Below the pieces are notes generated by a model that worked only from the letters and a program-made list of their open reading frames with translations, had not been told where the DNA came from and made no database searches. From positions 1 to 44,179 of the forward strand of contig VGKH01000006.1 in NCBI GenBank assembly GCA_016867135.1: 44,179 nucleotides of DNA, in the 5' to 3' direction. Of the stretch, positions 1-9,859 are shown piece after piece; position 1 is the first letter of the stretch, and the number at the start of each line of letters is the position of its first letter. The position numbers and the translations under genes were made by a program. The stretch is from Candidatus Omnitrophota bacterium. GTDB lineage: Bacteria > Omnitrophota > Gorgyraeia > VGKH01.

Positions 1-357
1 CAGGGCATCTATACTATTTTTAGTTATCTTTAAAGGAACGTTGGCTGCCTCTTTTAGTGATTTCTGATATAGGGCGAGAGACTTTTTCTTGTTTTTAGCA
101 ACCTTATTATAAGTTATAACATCTAAATCGACCAATTCAAGCAAATTTTTTCTTATTTTTTCGCTTTTTTTAAGCGTTCCTTTGATTTCTTGCTCAAACT
201 GCTTGTATTTGTCTTTTCCGACGGTGAAATTAGCTACCATTGACAAAAGCGCAGCGCCCAAAGCTGCGGCTAAGGCCGCGGCAGAACCTCCGCCAGGAGC
301 GGGTTTTTTAGCCGCTAAATCATCTAAATATTTTTTAATTGAATGGTTACGATACAT
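1..357 (-). CDS. fchA: Methenyl-THF cyclohydrolase / formimino-THF cyclodeaminase family protein (partial, 3' end outside window)
   Basis: The first 119 residues are visible; the C-terminus runs off the left edge. The N-terminus carries the Gly-rich signature PAPGGGSAAALAAALGAAL (about residues 20-38) of the FTCD_C cyclodeaminase family, followed by a long helical region. Family members act on 5,10-methenyl-THF or formimino-THF. A consensus AGGAGG sits just upstream of the ATG at 357, which fixes the start. The gene lies directly downstream of formate-THF ligase on the same strand, so the two probably supply consecutive steps of folate one-carbon metabolism: formate to formyl-THF to methenyl-THF. 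Cyclohydrolase (FchA) and cyclodeaminase functions cannot be separated from this fragment; the fhs context favours FchA. Confidence 0.85.
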   Translation of the reverse strand, partial: MYRNHSIKKYLDDLAAKKPAPGGGSAAALAAALGAALLSMVANFTVGKDKYKQFEQEIKGTLKKSEKIRKNLLELVDLDVITYNKVAKNKKKSLALYQKSLKEAANVPLKITKNSIDAL

Positions 358-368
358 TTTACCTCCTA

Positions 369-492
369 AATCCCAATTTTCAAATACTACCAATACTACC
401 AAACAAATCCAAATTTCCAAATCCCAAAATCAGCTTAGGATTTGGGTTTTGGGATTTATTTGGGATTTTGTAGTATTTGGATTTTGAATTTA
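369..492. repeat. Intergenic imperfect hairpin, AAATCC/TACTACC words
   Basis: The gap between fhs and the cyclodeaminase gene is an imperfect inverted repeat. The left half repeats AATACTACC and CAAATCC-type words and the right half repeats their complements (GGATTTGGG, GGGATTT, TAGTATTTGG). The halves meet around 431-438. It begins right at the fhs stop and ends just before the next Shine-Dalgarno. It is one of about a dozen such elements in the window. Confidence 0.75.
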
Positions 493-2184
493 TTAAAATA
501 GCCCCCTTACTTTTCCATTTTCATCGATATCTACTTCTTCTCCTGCCGGATGTGTGGGAAGACCGGGCATGGTCCTCATTTGGCCGCATAGAGGATACAA
601 AAATCCCGCCCCAACCGAAGCGCGAACCTCGCGGATAGGCAATATAAAACCTTCGGGCCTGCCCTTTAATGTCGGATCATGCGAAAGAGATAGATGCGTC
701 TTGGCCATGCAAATCGGCATCTTGTTAAATCCTAAACGCGTAAAATCACTAATCTGTTTTTCGGCCTCAGGAGCATATTCCACATCTTTTGCACCGTAAA
801 TTTTAGTAGCGATAGTTCTTATCTTTTCTTTAATGGGAATATCTAAAGGATATAAAAATTTAAAATCACTCTTTTTCTCGGCTGCCTTTATAACTGCCCT
901 GGCTAAATCCATCCCGCCTTCCGAGCCTTTCAACCAGACCTCGCTTAAAACGCAATCATCGGCTCCCGCCTCTTTTGATTTTCTAATTATTAAATCAATT
1001 TCTTTTTGCGTATCTGTCGTAAATTTATTAACTGCAACAACCACGGGCACGCCGAATGCTTTCATATTTTCAATATGTTTCTTGAGATTACAAAAACCTT
1101 CTTCTAGTGCCTGAAGGTTTTCTTTAACCAGCCCTTCTTCCAAAGGCTTGCCTGCGACGACATTAAATTTTCCGCTATGCATCTTTAATGCCCTGATGGA
1201 ACAAACCAACACGACAGCATTTGGAACAAGCCCTGATATACGGCACTTGATATCAAAGAACTTCTCTGCCCCGCAGTCCGCTCCGAATCCCGCTTCAGTG
1301 ACAACAAAATCCGCCAGACGCAAAGCAATCCTATCGGCGATAATTGAGCTATTTCCATGGGCGATATTAGCAAATGGGCCGGCATGTACCAAGACGGGAG
1401 TGTTTTCCAGCGTCTGAATTAGCGTGGGCTTGATAGCATCTTTTAATAATACTGTCATGGCTCCAGCTACTTTAATATCTTCGGTAGTCACTGGTTTTCC
1501 GTCAAGAGTCTGAGCCATTACGATATGGGATATCCTTTTCCTCAAATCAGATAAATTATCTGCCAGGGCCAAAATCGCCATAACCTCGGACGCCACGGTG
1601 ATATCAAAACCTGAATCGCGCGGGATACCGTCATCTTTTGTCCCTAAGCCGACCTTTACGTTACGTAAATATCTATCTGAAATATCTACTACCCTACGCC
1701 AGCTAATCTTGTCTGTATCGATCTTCAATTTGTTTTTCTTAAAGATATGATTGTCCAAGAATGCTGCGGCTAAATTATGCGCCAGGCCAATAGCGTGGAT
1801 ATCGCCGGTAAAATGCAAATTAAAATCTTCCATCGGTACTACTTGAGAGTAACCGCCGCCTGCCGCGCCACCCTTTATGCCGAAAACTGGCCCCAGGGAT
1901 GGCTGGCGTATACAGGTGATTGTCTTTTTTAATTTGTTTAACGACATGCCAAGACCGATTGTAGTTACGGTCTTTCCTTCTCCCAATGGCGTAGGGGTGA
2001 TTGCGGTTACTAAAACATACTTCCCTGGAGGTCTGTTTTGAACCCTTTTTAAAATATCTAACGAGACCTTTGCTTTATAATTGCCGTAAAGTTCTAGCTC
2101 GTTTTCTCTTATGCCAATTTTCTTGGCGATCTCTTTTGCAGGCTTCATCCTTGCCTGTTGCGCAATTTCTATATCGGAAAACAT
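493..2184 (-). CDS. fhs: Formate--tetrahydrofolate ligase
   Basis: ATP-dependent ligation of formate to tetrahydrofolate giving 10-formyl-THF, a cytosolic step of the methyl branch of the Wood-Ljungdahl pathway and of general C1 supply. The protein is 563 residues, the usual length. The nucleotide-binding loop TPLGEGKT is at about 65-72, followed by the conserved GGAAGGGYSQV segment, the FNLHFTGDIHAI segment and the C-terminal MRTMPGLPTHPA segment. The start at 2184 has a strong GGGGG ribosome-binding site 4 bases upstream. It sits downstream of yraN with a 9-base gap and upstream of a cyclodeaminase-family gene. It may serve acetogenesis or only purine and formyl-Met synthesis; the window does not decide. 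Confidence 0.97.
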   Translation of the reverse strand: MFSDIEIAQQARMKPAKEIAKKIGIRENELELYGNYKAKVSLDILKRVQNRPPGKYVLVTAITPTPLGEGKTVTTIGLGMSLNKLKKTITCIRQPSLGPVFGIKGGAAGGGYSQVVPMEDFNLHFTGDIHAIGLAHNLAAAFLDNHIFKKNKLKIDTDKISWRRVVDISDRYLRNVKVGLGTKDDGIPRDSGFDITVASEVMAILALADNLSDLRKRISHIVMAQTLDGKPVTTEDIKVAGAMTVLLKDAIKPTLIQTLENTPVLVHAGPFANIAHGNSSIIADRIALRLADFVVTEAGFGADCGAEKFFDIKCRISGLVPNAVVLVCSIRALKMHSGKFNVVAGKPLEEGLVKENLQALEEGFCNLKKHIENMKAFGVPVVVAVNKFTTDTQKEIDLIIRKSKEAGADDCVLSEVWLKGSEGGMDLARAVIKAAEKKSDFKFLYPLDIPIKEKIRTIATKIYGAKDVEYAPEAEKQISDFTRLGFNKMPICMAKTHLSLSHDPTLKGRPEGFILPIREVRASVGAGFLYPLCGQMRTMPGLPTHPAGEEVDIDENGKVRGLF

Positions 2185-2193
2185 CTTACCCCC

Positions 2194-2577
2194 TTAATAA
2201 AGATAATGACTATCTAATAAAAATGCGTTTTTAATAACATTGATCTTATCTTTTTCTGGAAGATTTTGTATTACAGTGACGATGTCAAAACGTGCGGATT
2301 TTTTAAGCAGATTTTTATGTTTTAAATACAATAAAGCCATTTGCGACAGCTTATGTTGTTTATGCCTGGTGATTGCTTCTTCGGGAGAACCCTTTTGATC
2401 ACTAGACCTGGTCTTTACTTCTACAAAGCAGATGCAGTCTTTATCTTTGGCGACAATATCAATTTCGCCGAGTGAGGTGCGAAAATTCTTATCTAAAATT
2501 TCGTAGCCGTTATCCTTTAAGAATTCTACTGCCTTCTTTTCTCCGGCTAGACCTAGCTCGATTTTTTCTTTTGACAT
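2194..2577 (-). CDS. YraN family (UPF0102) nuclease-fold protein
   Basis: A 127-residue member of the UPF0102/YraN family, a restriction-endonuclease-like fold of unsettled function. The fold's motifs are visible: GEID (about 37-40), then a strand ending in VEVKTRS (about 52-58), giving the E/D...ExK pattern of PD-(D/E)xK nucleases. The N-terminal GLAGEKKAVEFL helix is typical. The start overlaps the end of rnhB by 25 bases, an arrangement common for rnhB-yraN pairs and suggesting translational coupling. A DNA-processing role is inferred from fold only. Confidence 0.9.
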   Translation of the reverse strand: MSKEKIELGLAGEKKAVEFLKDNGYEILDKNFRTSLGEIDIVAKDKDCICFVEVKTRSSDQKGSPEEAITRHKQHKLSQMALLYLKHKNLLKKSARFDIVTVIQNLPEKDKINVIKNAFLLDSHYLY

Positions 2578-3203
2578 TTTATGGGGATAAAACTCTTCCG
2601 GTGAAAAATTGACGGACCAAACTTTCTTATTGCCCTGATATGATCCTCGGTGCCATAACCCTTATGTTTTGAAAACCCGTATTTTGGCTGGATCTCATCC
2701 AAAACTAACATCATTCTGTCACGGGTTACTTTTGCGATAATCGAAGCGCAAGCGATTGACAGGCTCTTTGAATCGCCCTTAATAATACTTTTTATTGAAC
2801 AAGGCACATTTAATACGAGTGAGCCGCCGTCGATTAAAGCGCAAACTGATTGTTTGAATTTACTTTTGGCGATTTTATGCTTCTTGGGCAATTTAGAAAA
2901 CAAATCAAAAAGCGCCTTCTGCATGGCTAAACGAGTTGCCTGCAAGATATTTATTTCATCAATCGCGCTTTCGCTGACCACTCCTAATCCAAAAAACGAT
3001 TTTTCAATAATCTCTTTGAATGCCTTTTCCCGCTGTGAAGCCGAGAGTTTTTTTGAGTCGTCAATCCTGTTTTTGAAACGCCTATCTTTAAGCCAAACCG
3101 CAGAAGCAACAACCGGACCAGCTAAAGGCCCGCGGCCGGCTTCATCAACCCCGACAACGAATTTAAAGCCGTTTCTTTTGGCTTTATTTTCGTAGTAAAG
3201 CAT
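2553..3203 (-). CDS. rnhB: Ribonuclease HII
   Basis: Cleaves RNA in RNA-DNA hybrids and at single ribonucleotides in DNA. The 216-residue protein carries the acidic active-site set: D20 and E21 in the DEAGRGPLAGP motif, an Asp at about 125 in ALIDGG, and an Asp at about 162 in VTRDRMM. The DSKKLS motif of type 2 RNases H is at about 49-54. The ATG overlaps the rplS stop as TAATG, so translation is probably coupled. The C-terminus ends in a Lys/Ser tail that overlaps the yraN start. Confidence 0.96.
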   Translation of the reverse strand: MLYYENKAKRNGFKFVVGVDEAGRGPLAGPVVASAVWLKDRRFKNRIDDSKKLSASQREKAFKEIIEKSFFGLGVVSESAIDEINILQATRLAMQKALFDLFSKLPKKHKIAKSKFKQSVCALIDGGSLVLNVPCSIKSIIKGDSKSLSIACASIIAKVTRDRMMLVLDEIQPKYGFSKHKGYGTEDHIRAIRKFGPSIFHRKSFIPIKCQKKKSS

Positions 3204-3547
3204 TATTGTTCTGTTTCTACTTTGGTGGCCTGTTTTCCGATTCTCTCTCGAAGGTAATAAAGCTTGCTTCTTTTGGCCTTAGATTTTTTGACTAAGGTAA
3301 TCTTATCGATAGTGGGAGAATGCAAGGCAAACACCCTCTCCACTCCCTCGCCAAAAGATATTTTTCTTACCGCAAAACTCTCATTTGTACCTGAGCCGCG
3401 TCGGCTGATAACCACTCCTTCAAAATCATGGATGCGGAATTTATCAGCCTCCGGGACCTTAACCGACACAACTACCGTATCGCCAGGCTTAAAATCCGGG
3501 ATATCTTTTTTAAGGTATGCTGACTCTATTTCTGAGATCTTCTTCAT
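3203..3547 (-). CDS. rplS: 50S ribosomal protein L19
   Basis: A 114-residue ribosomal protein of the large subunit, at the 30S-50S interface. Recognised by the SH3-like core [12 protein letters not shown], the [12 protein letters not shown] segment, the [16 protein letters not shown] segment and the C-terminal KLYYLRER motif, all in order. A run of GGAGG-type sequence lies just upstream of the start. It follows trmD by 15 bases, the classic trmD-rplS order; the usual upstream partners rpsP and rimM are not here. Confidence 0.97.
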   Translation of the reverse strand: MKKISEIESAYLKKDIPDFKPGDTVVVSVKVPEADKFRIHDFEGVVISRRGSGTNESFAVRKISFGEGVERVFALHSPTIDKITLVKKSKAKRSKLYYLRERIGKQATKVETEQ

Positions 3548-3562
3548 TTTTCTCCTCCTCTT

Positions 3563-5399
<1,837 letters not shown>

Positions 5400-5560
5400 T
5401 TATGATTACGGTTACGTTTAAGGGTGATGGTTACGATGCCCGTTTCGTCTTTCGGTTACGTTAATCGTAATAAATTTTGGCGTTACCGTTACCATAACCG
5501 ATACCTGCCTGCCGGCAGGCAGGCGGGCTTCGTTACCTTAACCGTAGCCCAATCCCATGA
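5400..5560. repeat. Intergenic imperfect hairpin, GGTTACG words, with a perfect 20-base palindrome
   Basis: The tgt-queA gap repeats GGTTACG on the left and CGTTACC on the right, forming an imperfect inverted repeat. Embedded at 5504-5523 is a perfect GC-rich palindrome (CCTGCCTGCC and its complement). No gene is visible here. Confidence 0.75.
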
Positions 5561-5575
5561 GCTTACATTCAAAAT

Positions 5576-6589
5576 CTATAAAATTAACATTGCATCGCCA
5601 TAACTATAGAATCTGTATTTTTTATCAATTGCCTCTTGATAAGCCCGCTTTATCAAATCAGTGCCTGCGAATGCGCAAACCAACATGAACAAAGTCGTGC
5701 GCGGAAGATGAAAATTAGTAATGAGCGCATCGACCAGCTTCAGTTTATATCCGGGATAGACAAATAGATTAGTTTCGCCCTTTATTTCTTTTACACCTAA
5801 CCCTTCGGCGATCGTCTCAAGGACGCGAAAACTGGTGGTGCCTACGGCGATAATTTTTCTTCCGCTGGTCTTGGCATTCTTAATTTCTGAAATTGTTTTC
5901 TTGGGCACCCTGAACTCTTCGCTGTGCATTTTATGTTTCCTGATATCATCTTCTTTTACGGCATTAAACGTCGCGTAATTTACATGCAGGGTGACATTCG
6001 CTATTCTTATTCCTGATTTTTTAATCTTTGAAAGCGACTCTTTAGTAAAATGCAAGCCCGCGGTAGGCGAGGCAACCGAACCTTTGTTTTTGGCATATAC
6101 CGTCTGATAATGTGTCTTATCGATTGCCTCCGGTTGTCTTTTTATGTATGGCGGCAAAGGAATAAACCCTAATTTTAGAATCTGGGAAGCATTACGCGTA
6201 TTAAAACGCACGATCTTTTCTAGAGGATCTTTAAGTCTCGCTGAAATCTTACCGCCGTTAAAAATAATTTTTTCATTCAGATTGAGCCTCTTAAGCGGCC
6301 TAATTAATGTCTTATAGGAATATCCGTCGGATAATGCCTGGAGCAGAAAAACCTCAACCCTTCCCCCGGTCTGACGTCTTCCTATAAGCCTGGCGGGGAT
6401 CACCTTGGTATCATTTAAAACCATCAGGCTATCAGAAGGCAAATATTTTAATATATTACAGAACTTATCGCGATAGATTTTCTTGGATTTTCTATCAACA
6501 ATTAATAAACGCGCCTGGTCTCTTTTTACTAGAGGGTACTGAGCGATACGCTCTTTGGCAAGGACATAATCAAAAATAGAAAGCTTCAT
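5576..6589 (-). CDS. queA: S-adenosylmethionine:tRNA ribosyltransferase-isomerase
   Basis: Transfers and isomerises the ribosyl moiety of SAM onto preQ1 in tRNA to give epoxyqueuosine. The open frame extends to 6631, but the family N-terminus MKLSIFDYVLAKERIAQYPL begins at the internal Met at 6589. The extra 14 codons are translated intergenic repeat, so the shorter start is chosen (337 aa). Conserved segments include RDQARLLIVDR, LNDTKVIPARLIGR, GSVASPTAGLHFT, VGTTSFRVLE and the C-terminal NFHLPRTTLFMLVCAFAG. No Shine-Dalgarno is visible, because the repeat element abuts the start codon. Confidence 0.96.
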   Translation of the reverse strand: MKLSIFDYVLAKERIAQYPLVKRDQARLLIVDRKSKKIYRDKFCNILKYLPSDSLMVLNDTKVIPARLIGRRQTGGRVEVFLLQALSDGYSYKTLIRPLKRLNLNEKIIFNGGKISARLKDPLEKIVRFNTRNASQILKLGFIPLPPYIKRQPEAIDKTHYQTVYAKNKGSVASPTAGLHFTKESLSKIKKSGIRIANVTLHVNYATFNAVKEDDIRKHKMHSEEFRVPKKTISEIKNAKTSGRKIIAVGTTSFRVLETIAEGLGVKEIKGETNLFVYPGYKLKLVDALITNFHLPRTTLFMLVCAFAGTDLIKRAYQEAIDKKYRFYSYGDAMLIL

Positions 6590-6590
6590 T

Positions 6591-6702
6591 TTAAAAAGTA
6601 AAAAGTAAAAAGTAAAAAGGCAAAAGCACAACTAAAAAGTTAAAAGTTATCAATTTTGACTTTTGACTTGTACTTTTTACTTTTTCCTCTTGACTTTTTA
6701 CT
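6591..6702. repeat. Intergenic imperfect hairpin, AAAAAGT words (copy 1 of 3)
   Basis: The left arm is AAAAAGT-type repeats and the right arm is ACTTTTT-type repeats. It fills the gap from the SpoIID-like stop to the queA start. Positions 6614-6648 match 41800-41834 at 33 of 35 bases, so this is a dispersed element and not only simple sequence. Confidence 0.8.
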
Positions 6703-7854
6703 TTATTTGGTGATTTCACTGCCGGGATAGTAATATTTCAGAATCTCATCATACTTAAAACCGCACTCAGACATTGATTTTGCGCCCCACTGGCACAATC
6801 CTACTCCGTGTCCCCAGCCTTTACCTTCAAAATCTACGTAATAACCGCGCATTATGACATTAAAATTCGTGCTTTTGATAATATTCGGCCCTACGACCAT
6901 ACGGAAATCTTTACCAGAAATATAAATTTTACTCCCGCGACGGTCAATGATTTCAAGCTTATCTACTCTACCCGAATTATTTCTTTCTAGAACATGAATC
7001 TCTTTTATCAGACCGATTTCCCTTCCAGACTTAATTAATTTGACCTGGATATCGGCTAACCTCAAGTTTATCTTCCATTTTGAGTGCGGAGATTTCGCGC
7101 AAAAATCACAGGGTTTGCCTTTTAACGGAGGTAGATCTATATTCCAAAGCTTTGCAGCATCTTCCGTGTGCCCAGCGCAGTTTGCATGGAAATAAGTAGG
7201 GAATATCTCTGCGTTATAAGTCAAATACTCTCCTAAAGTCTGGCTCACTGCTTTATTCGTACGGTATTTCTCCGAAGTCTGCCCGCCGTAAACCTGAGAA
7301 TAGATATCGTTTGTTAAATCGTAATCGTTCTTCTCGCTGCCTTTCTTCTGGTAAAGCGCATAGGTCCTGGCCGCAACTGCCTGAGCCTTGATTGCTTCAA
7401 GAGGCCATTTATGCGAGACCTCATGATAAAGAACTCCGCGGATATAATTTTCTACATCAATATGGTTTACAACCAGGAGAGTCTTATCCTGCTGACGTAT
7501 AATATCTACCTGGCCGCGGAAACGTCGCTTATCGATATATATCGCCGCGTCTCTTTTAGGCATTATCTTTATCCCAAAAACCTTTAAGTAGATATACGGG
7601 CCAATCTGTATCCCAAAATTAGTGGGAGTAACAGCAGAATTACCAAGTCCCTTGTATTCGGAAAGCAATTCATTGGTCCCCAAGGAATAAATACTAAATG
7701 GCCCCTTTATCACAAGCATAACCGAAGGTTTGCCTCTGGCTATCGCAACCCTCACGATTTCTCCTGACTTAGGAGGCATAGGCGGCTGCGAAAATCCTAA
7801 CAAGGAAATTGCAAACACCGAGATTATTAAAATACGGGCTATCTTTTTGACCAT
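6703..7854 (-). CDS. SpoIID/LytB domain-containing exported protein
   Basis: A 383-residue exported protein with an N-terminal signal segment (KKIARILIISVFAISLLGFS) and a SpoIID/LytB domain. Family hallmarks are visible: the NYIRGVLYHEVSHKWPLEAIKAQAVAARTYAL segment split over about 135-170, the HANCAGHTEDA segment and the C-terminal GWGHGVGLCQWGAKSM motif. In the family, SpoIID is a lytic transglycosylase on stem-peptide-free glycan and LytB enhances an amidase; here a cell-wall remodelling role is inferred. The start overlaps the upstream DUF2905 gene by 16 bases. Confidence 0.9.
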   Translation of the reverse strand: MVKKIARILIISVFAISLLGFSQPPMPPKSGEIVRVAIARGKPSVMLVIKGPFSIYSLGTNELLSEYKGLGNSAVTPTNFGIQIGPYIYLKVFGIKIMPKRDAAIYIDKRRFRGQVDIIRQQDKTLLVVNHIDVENYIRGVLYHEVSHKWPLEAIKAQAVAARTYALYQKKGSEKNDYDLTNDIYSQVYGGQTSEKYRTNKAVSQTLGEYLTYNAEIFPTYFHANCAGHTEDAAKLWNIDLPPLKGKPCDFCAKSPHSKWKINLRLADIQVKLIKSGREIGLIKEIHVLERNNSGRVDKLEIIDRRGSKIYISGKDFRMVVGPNIIKSTNFNVIMRGYYVDFEGKGWGHGVGLCQWGAKSMSECGFKYDEILKYYYPGSEITK

Positions 7855-8063
7855 AGCATTAAAATTAAACTCAAGACAACACTAATCAAGATACTTGTGG
7901 TTATAGGAAAATATAAAGTTAGGTTTTTCTTCTGAATATATATATCTCCTGGCAGCTTTCCTATCCAGGGGATTTTGTTGCCAAAAACAAAAACTATCCC
8001 CACCAAGACTAAAATCACCCCGGCAATAATCAAAATCCTACCTAAAAAACTAACTTCGTTCAT
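7839..8063 (-). CDS. DUF2905 small membrane protein
   Basis: A small membrane protein of the DUF2905 family, function unknown. It has two predicted membrane segments (LGRILIIAGVILVLVGIVFVF and a second hydrophobic stretch near the C-terminus) flanking the family signature KIPWIGKLPGDIYI. The frame is open to 8084, but a GGAGAA Shine-Dalgarno precedes the Met at 8063, so the 74-residue form starting MNEVSFLG is preferred. Overlap with the SpoIID-like gene suggests co-translation. Neighbouring ruvB and queuosine genes are a frequent setting for this family in other bacteria (general knowledge, not checked). Confidence 0.85.
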   Translation of the reverse strand: MNEVSFLGRILIIAGVILVLVGIVFVFGNKIPWIGKLPGDIYIQKKNLTLYFPITTSILISVVLSLILMLWSKR

Positions 8064-8090
8064 AGCGTTCTCCAGTGAGACCACGATTTA

Positions 8091-8187
8091 CGGAATGATA
8101 ATGCCCACCTTCGTCAAACACTTAAAATGTTTGACTTCGGCGAGGTCTCGACGAAGCTCGAACAGCGAAGTCGGAAACGTAAATCGT
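8091..8187. repeat. Intergenic multi-armed inverted repeat
   Basis: Outer arms ACGATTTACG (8092-8101) and CGTAAATCGT (8178-8187) enclose a second stem formed by CAAACA and TGTTTG around 8116-8133, and further GAGACC/GGTCTC and CTTCGTC/GACGAAG complements. It could fold as a branched structure in RNA. It lies between queH and the DUF2905 gene. Confidence 0.65.
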
Positions 8188-8199
8188 TCGGTCGAACTG

Positions 8200-8257
8200 G
8201 ACCCCTCATACCAATTGGCTTATAGACAAAACTAAATTCCCAATTGGTGTGGGGGTC
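8200..8257. repeat. Inverted repeat with ACCCCCACACCAATT-type ends (copy A)
   Basis: A left arm of about 19 bases ending CCAATTGG (8200-8218) pairs with CCAATTGGTGTGGGGGTC (8240-8257) around a loop of about 20 bases. The right arm matches the ends of the inverted repeat at 34282-34390, so the two are related dispersed elements. Confidence 0.7.
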
Positions 8258-8274
8258 AAATTCAGCCAAACAAC

Positions 8275-8820
8275 TTATGTTCGCTTCGCTCCATAAGTTG
8301 TGGCTTCATTTGAAAACAAACAACCGCAATACTTCTGGCAATACAGGCCCAATTCCTTCGCCTTACTATGAGCCTGGCGAAACCCTGGCCTAAAATCTTC
8401 AAAGATGAATTTTACGCCAGTCGCCTTTGCGATATCCTCTCCAATTTTCCTAATCTTCTCGATATCCTGATAGGGACTGACTAAAAGCGTCGTCGAGAAA
8501 CAATCAAAACCTTTGTCTTTAGCAAGCTTCGCTGTCTTTTCCAGGCGCAGCTTCCAACAAAGCTCGCATCTACCAGGCGATTTTTCATTACCTGCCACCG
8601 CCCTGAAGAACTCTTCGGGATTATAAGCTTCCGCGAAGTTGACCTTAATATTTTGCGCGCTTGTTAAATCCTCTATCGCTTTCTTTCTATTTTTATACTC
8701 AGATAGAGGATGTATATTTGGATTATAAAAGAACCCTTCTACAATATAACTTTTTTTGCTTAAAACCTCGTAAGGATAAATAAGACAAGGCCCACAGCAG
8801 ACATGGAGCAATAATTTCAT
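8275..8820 (-). CDS. queH: Epoxyqueuosine reductase QueH
   Basis: Reduces epoxyqueuosine to queuosine in tRNA, the non-orthologous replacement of the cobalamin enzyme QueG. The 181-residue protein has the family N-terminus with HVCCGPC (about 6-12), the GRCELCWKLRL segment and the C-terminal YCQKYCGC cluster, supplying the cysteines for its metal sites. The SD AAAGG precedes the ATG. It is separated from queA and tgt by two envelope genes but lies on the same strand. The last nine or so codons are made from a hairpin (8271-8300, CAACTTATG/CATAAGTTG), so the C-terminal tail after FSNEA is probably repeat-derived. Confidence 0.94.
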   Translation of the reverse strand: MKLLLHVCCGPCLIYPYEVLSKKSYIVEGFFYNPNIHPLSEYKNRKKAIEDLTSAQNIKVNFAEAYNPEEFFRAVAGNEKSPGRCELCWKLRLEKTAKLAKDKGFDCFSTTLLVSPYQDIEKIRKIGEDIAKATGVKFIFEDFRPGFRQAHSKAKELGLYCQKYCGCLFSNEATTYGAKRT

Positions 8821-8830
8821 TTTCTAACCT

Positions 8831-9859
8831 TTAAAATAACTCCTTTTGCTCACTTTTGATCGGAAGACCGAAATGTTCAAATGCTAATTTTGTGATTTGC
8901 CTGCCTCGCGCCGTTCGTTTGATATATCCGGCCTTAAGCAAATACGGCTCCACGCAATCAACGATTGTGTCTACTTCTTCATTCAAAGTCGCTGCTAAGG
9001 CCTCAACTCCCACCGGGCCGCCATCATAAGCCTCAATGATAGTCTTTAAGACCCGGCGGTCAACTTCATCAAGGCCCGCCTTATCAATCCTTAGGTTATC
9101 AAGCGCGGAATCAACAATTGCTTTATTGACTCTGGGCCCGGATTTCTTGACTTGAAAATAATCCCTTACCCTGCGCAGGAGCCTATTGGCAATCCTGGGC
9201 GTGCCTCTTGAGCGCCTGGCAATTTCATTGCAGGCATCGTCTTCAATCTCTAATGATAGTATTTTTGCGGAATGATTAATGATTTTACTTAATTCTTCAA
9301 CCGGATAAAAGTCCAAATGATAGAACATGCCGAAACGCTCGCGTAGTGGCGCAGTAAGAAGCCCGCTGCGCGTAGTTGCCCCGACTAAAGTAAAAGGCTT
9401 TAAGTTAAATTTAATCGTCTTGGCATACGGCCCTTTATCAATGACAAAATCTATCTGAAAACTTTCCATAGCCGGATACAGAAATTCCTCTACGACTTTT
9501 GAAAGCCTGTGAATCTCGTCTATAAATAAGACATCGCCTTGTTCTAAATTGGTCAAAATACCGATTAGATCTCCGGCGCGCTCAATAGCTGGGCCAGAGG
9601 TAGCGGTAATTTTGGTATCCATCTCATGAGCGATAATATGGGCAAGAGAAGTCTTACCAAGACCAGGAGGCCCAGAAAGCAAAACGTGTTCCAGCGGCTC
9701 GTGTCTCTGCTTTGTTGCCTGCAAAGCCACCTTTAGATTATCCACCAACTCTTTCTGGCCGACAAACTCGGGAAGCTTTTGCGGACGAAGAGAAATATTT
9801 AAAACTACATCCTCTTCCGTCTCCTGATTAACTATCAGTTTTTGGCGCTTTTCCTCCAT
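8831..9859 (-). CDS. ruvB: Holliday junction branch-migration helicase RuvB
   Basis: Hexameric AAA+ motor that drives branch migration of Holliday junctions with RuvA. The 342-residue length is typical. Walker A GPPGLGKTS and Walker B LFIDEIHRL are present, with LRPQKLPEFVGQ at the N-terminus, the sensor GATTRSGLLTAPLRERFG and the C-terminal winged helix (GPVGVEALAATLNEE, then YIKRTARGR). It overlaps the end of scpA by 32 bases. ruvA and ruvC are not in the window. Confidence 0.97.
   Translation of the reverse strand: MEEKRQKLIVNQETEEDVVLNISLRPQKLPEFVGQKELVDNLKVALQATKQRHEPLEHVLLSGPPGLGKTSLAHIIAHEMDTKITATSGPAIERAGDLIGILTNLEQGDVLFIDEIHRLSKVVEEFLYPAMESFQIDFVIDKGPYAKTIKFNLKPFTLVGATTRSGLLTAPLRERFGMFYHLDFYPVEELSKIINHSAKILSLEIEDDACNEIARRSRGTPRIANRLLRRVRDYFQVKKSGPRVNKAIVDSALDNLRIDKAGLDEVDRRVLKTIIEAYDGGPVGVEALAATLNEEVDTIVDCVEPYLLKAGYIKRTARGRQITKLAFEHFGLPIKSEQKELF

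Noticed and set aside
182-487. Plus-strand open frame across the cyclodeaminase start and the intergenic hairpin
   Set aside because: It is antisense to a clear cyclodeaminase-family coding region and its 3' half is translated repeat.
369-492. CRISPR array
   Set aside because: Repeats are short, variable and arranged as an inverted repeat, with no constant repeat-spacer periodicity and no cas genes.
5400-5560. preQ1 riboswitch upstream of tgt
   Set aside because: The gap is explained by the GGTTACG hairpin and a palindrome; no preQ1 aptamer consensus could be recognised.
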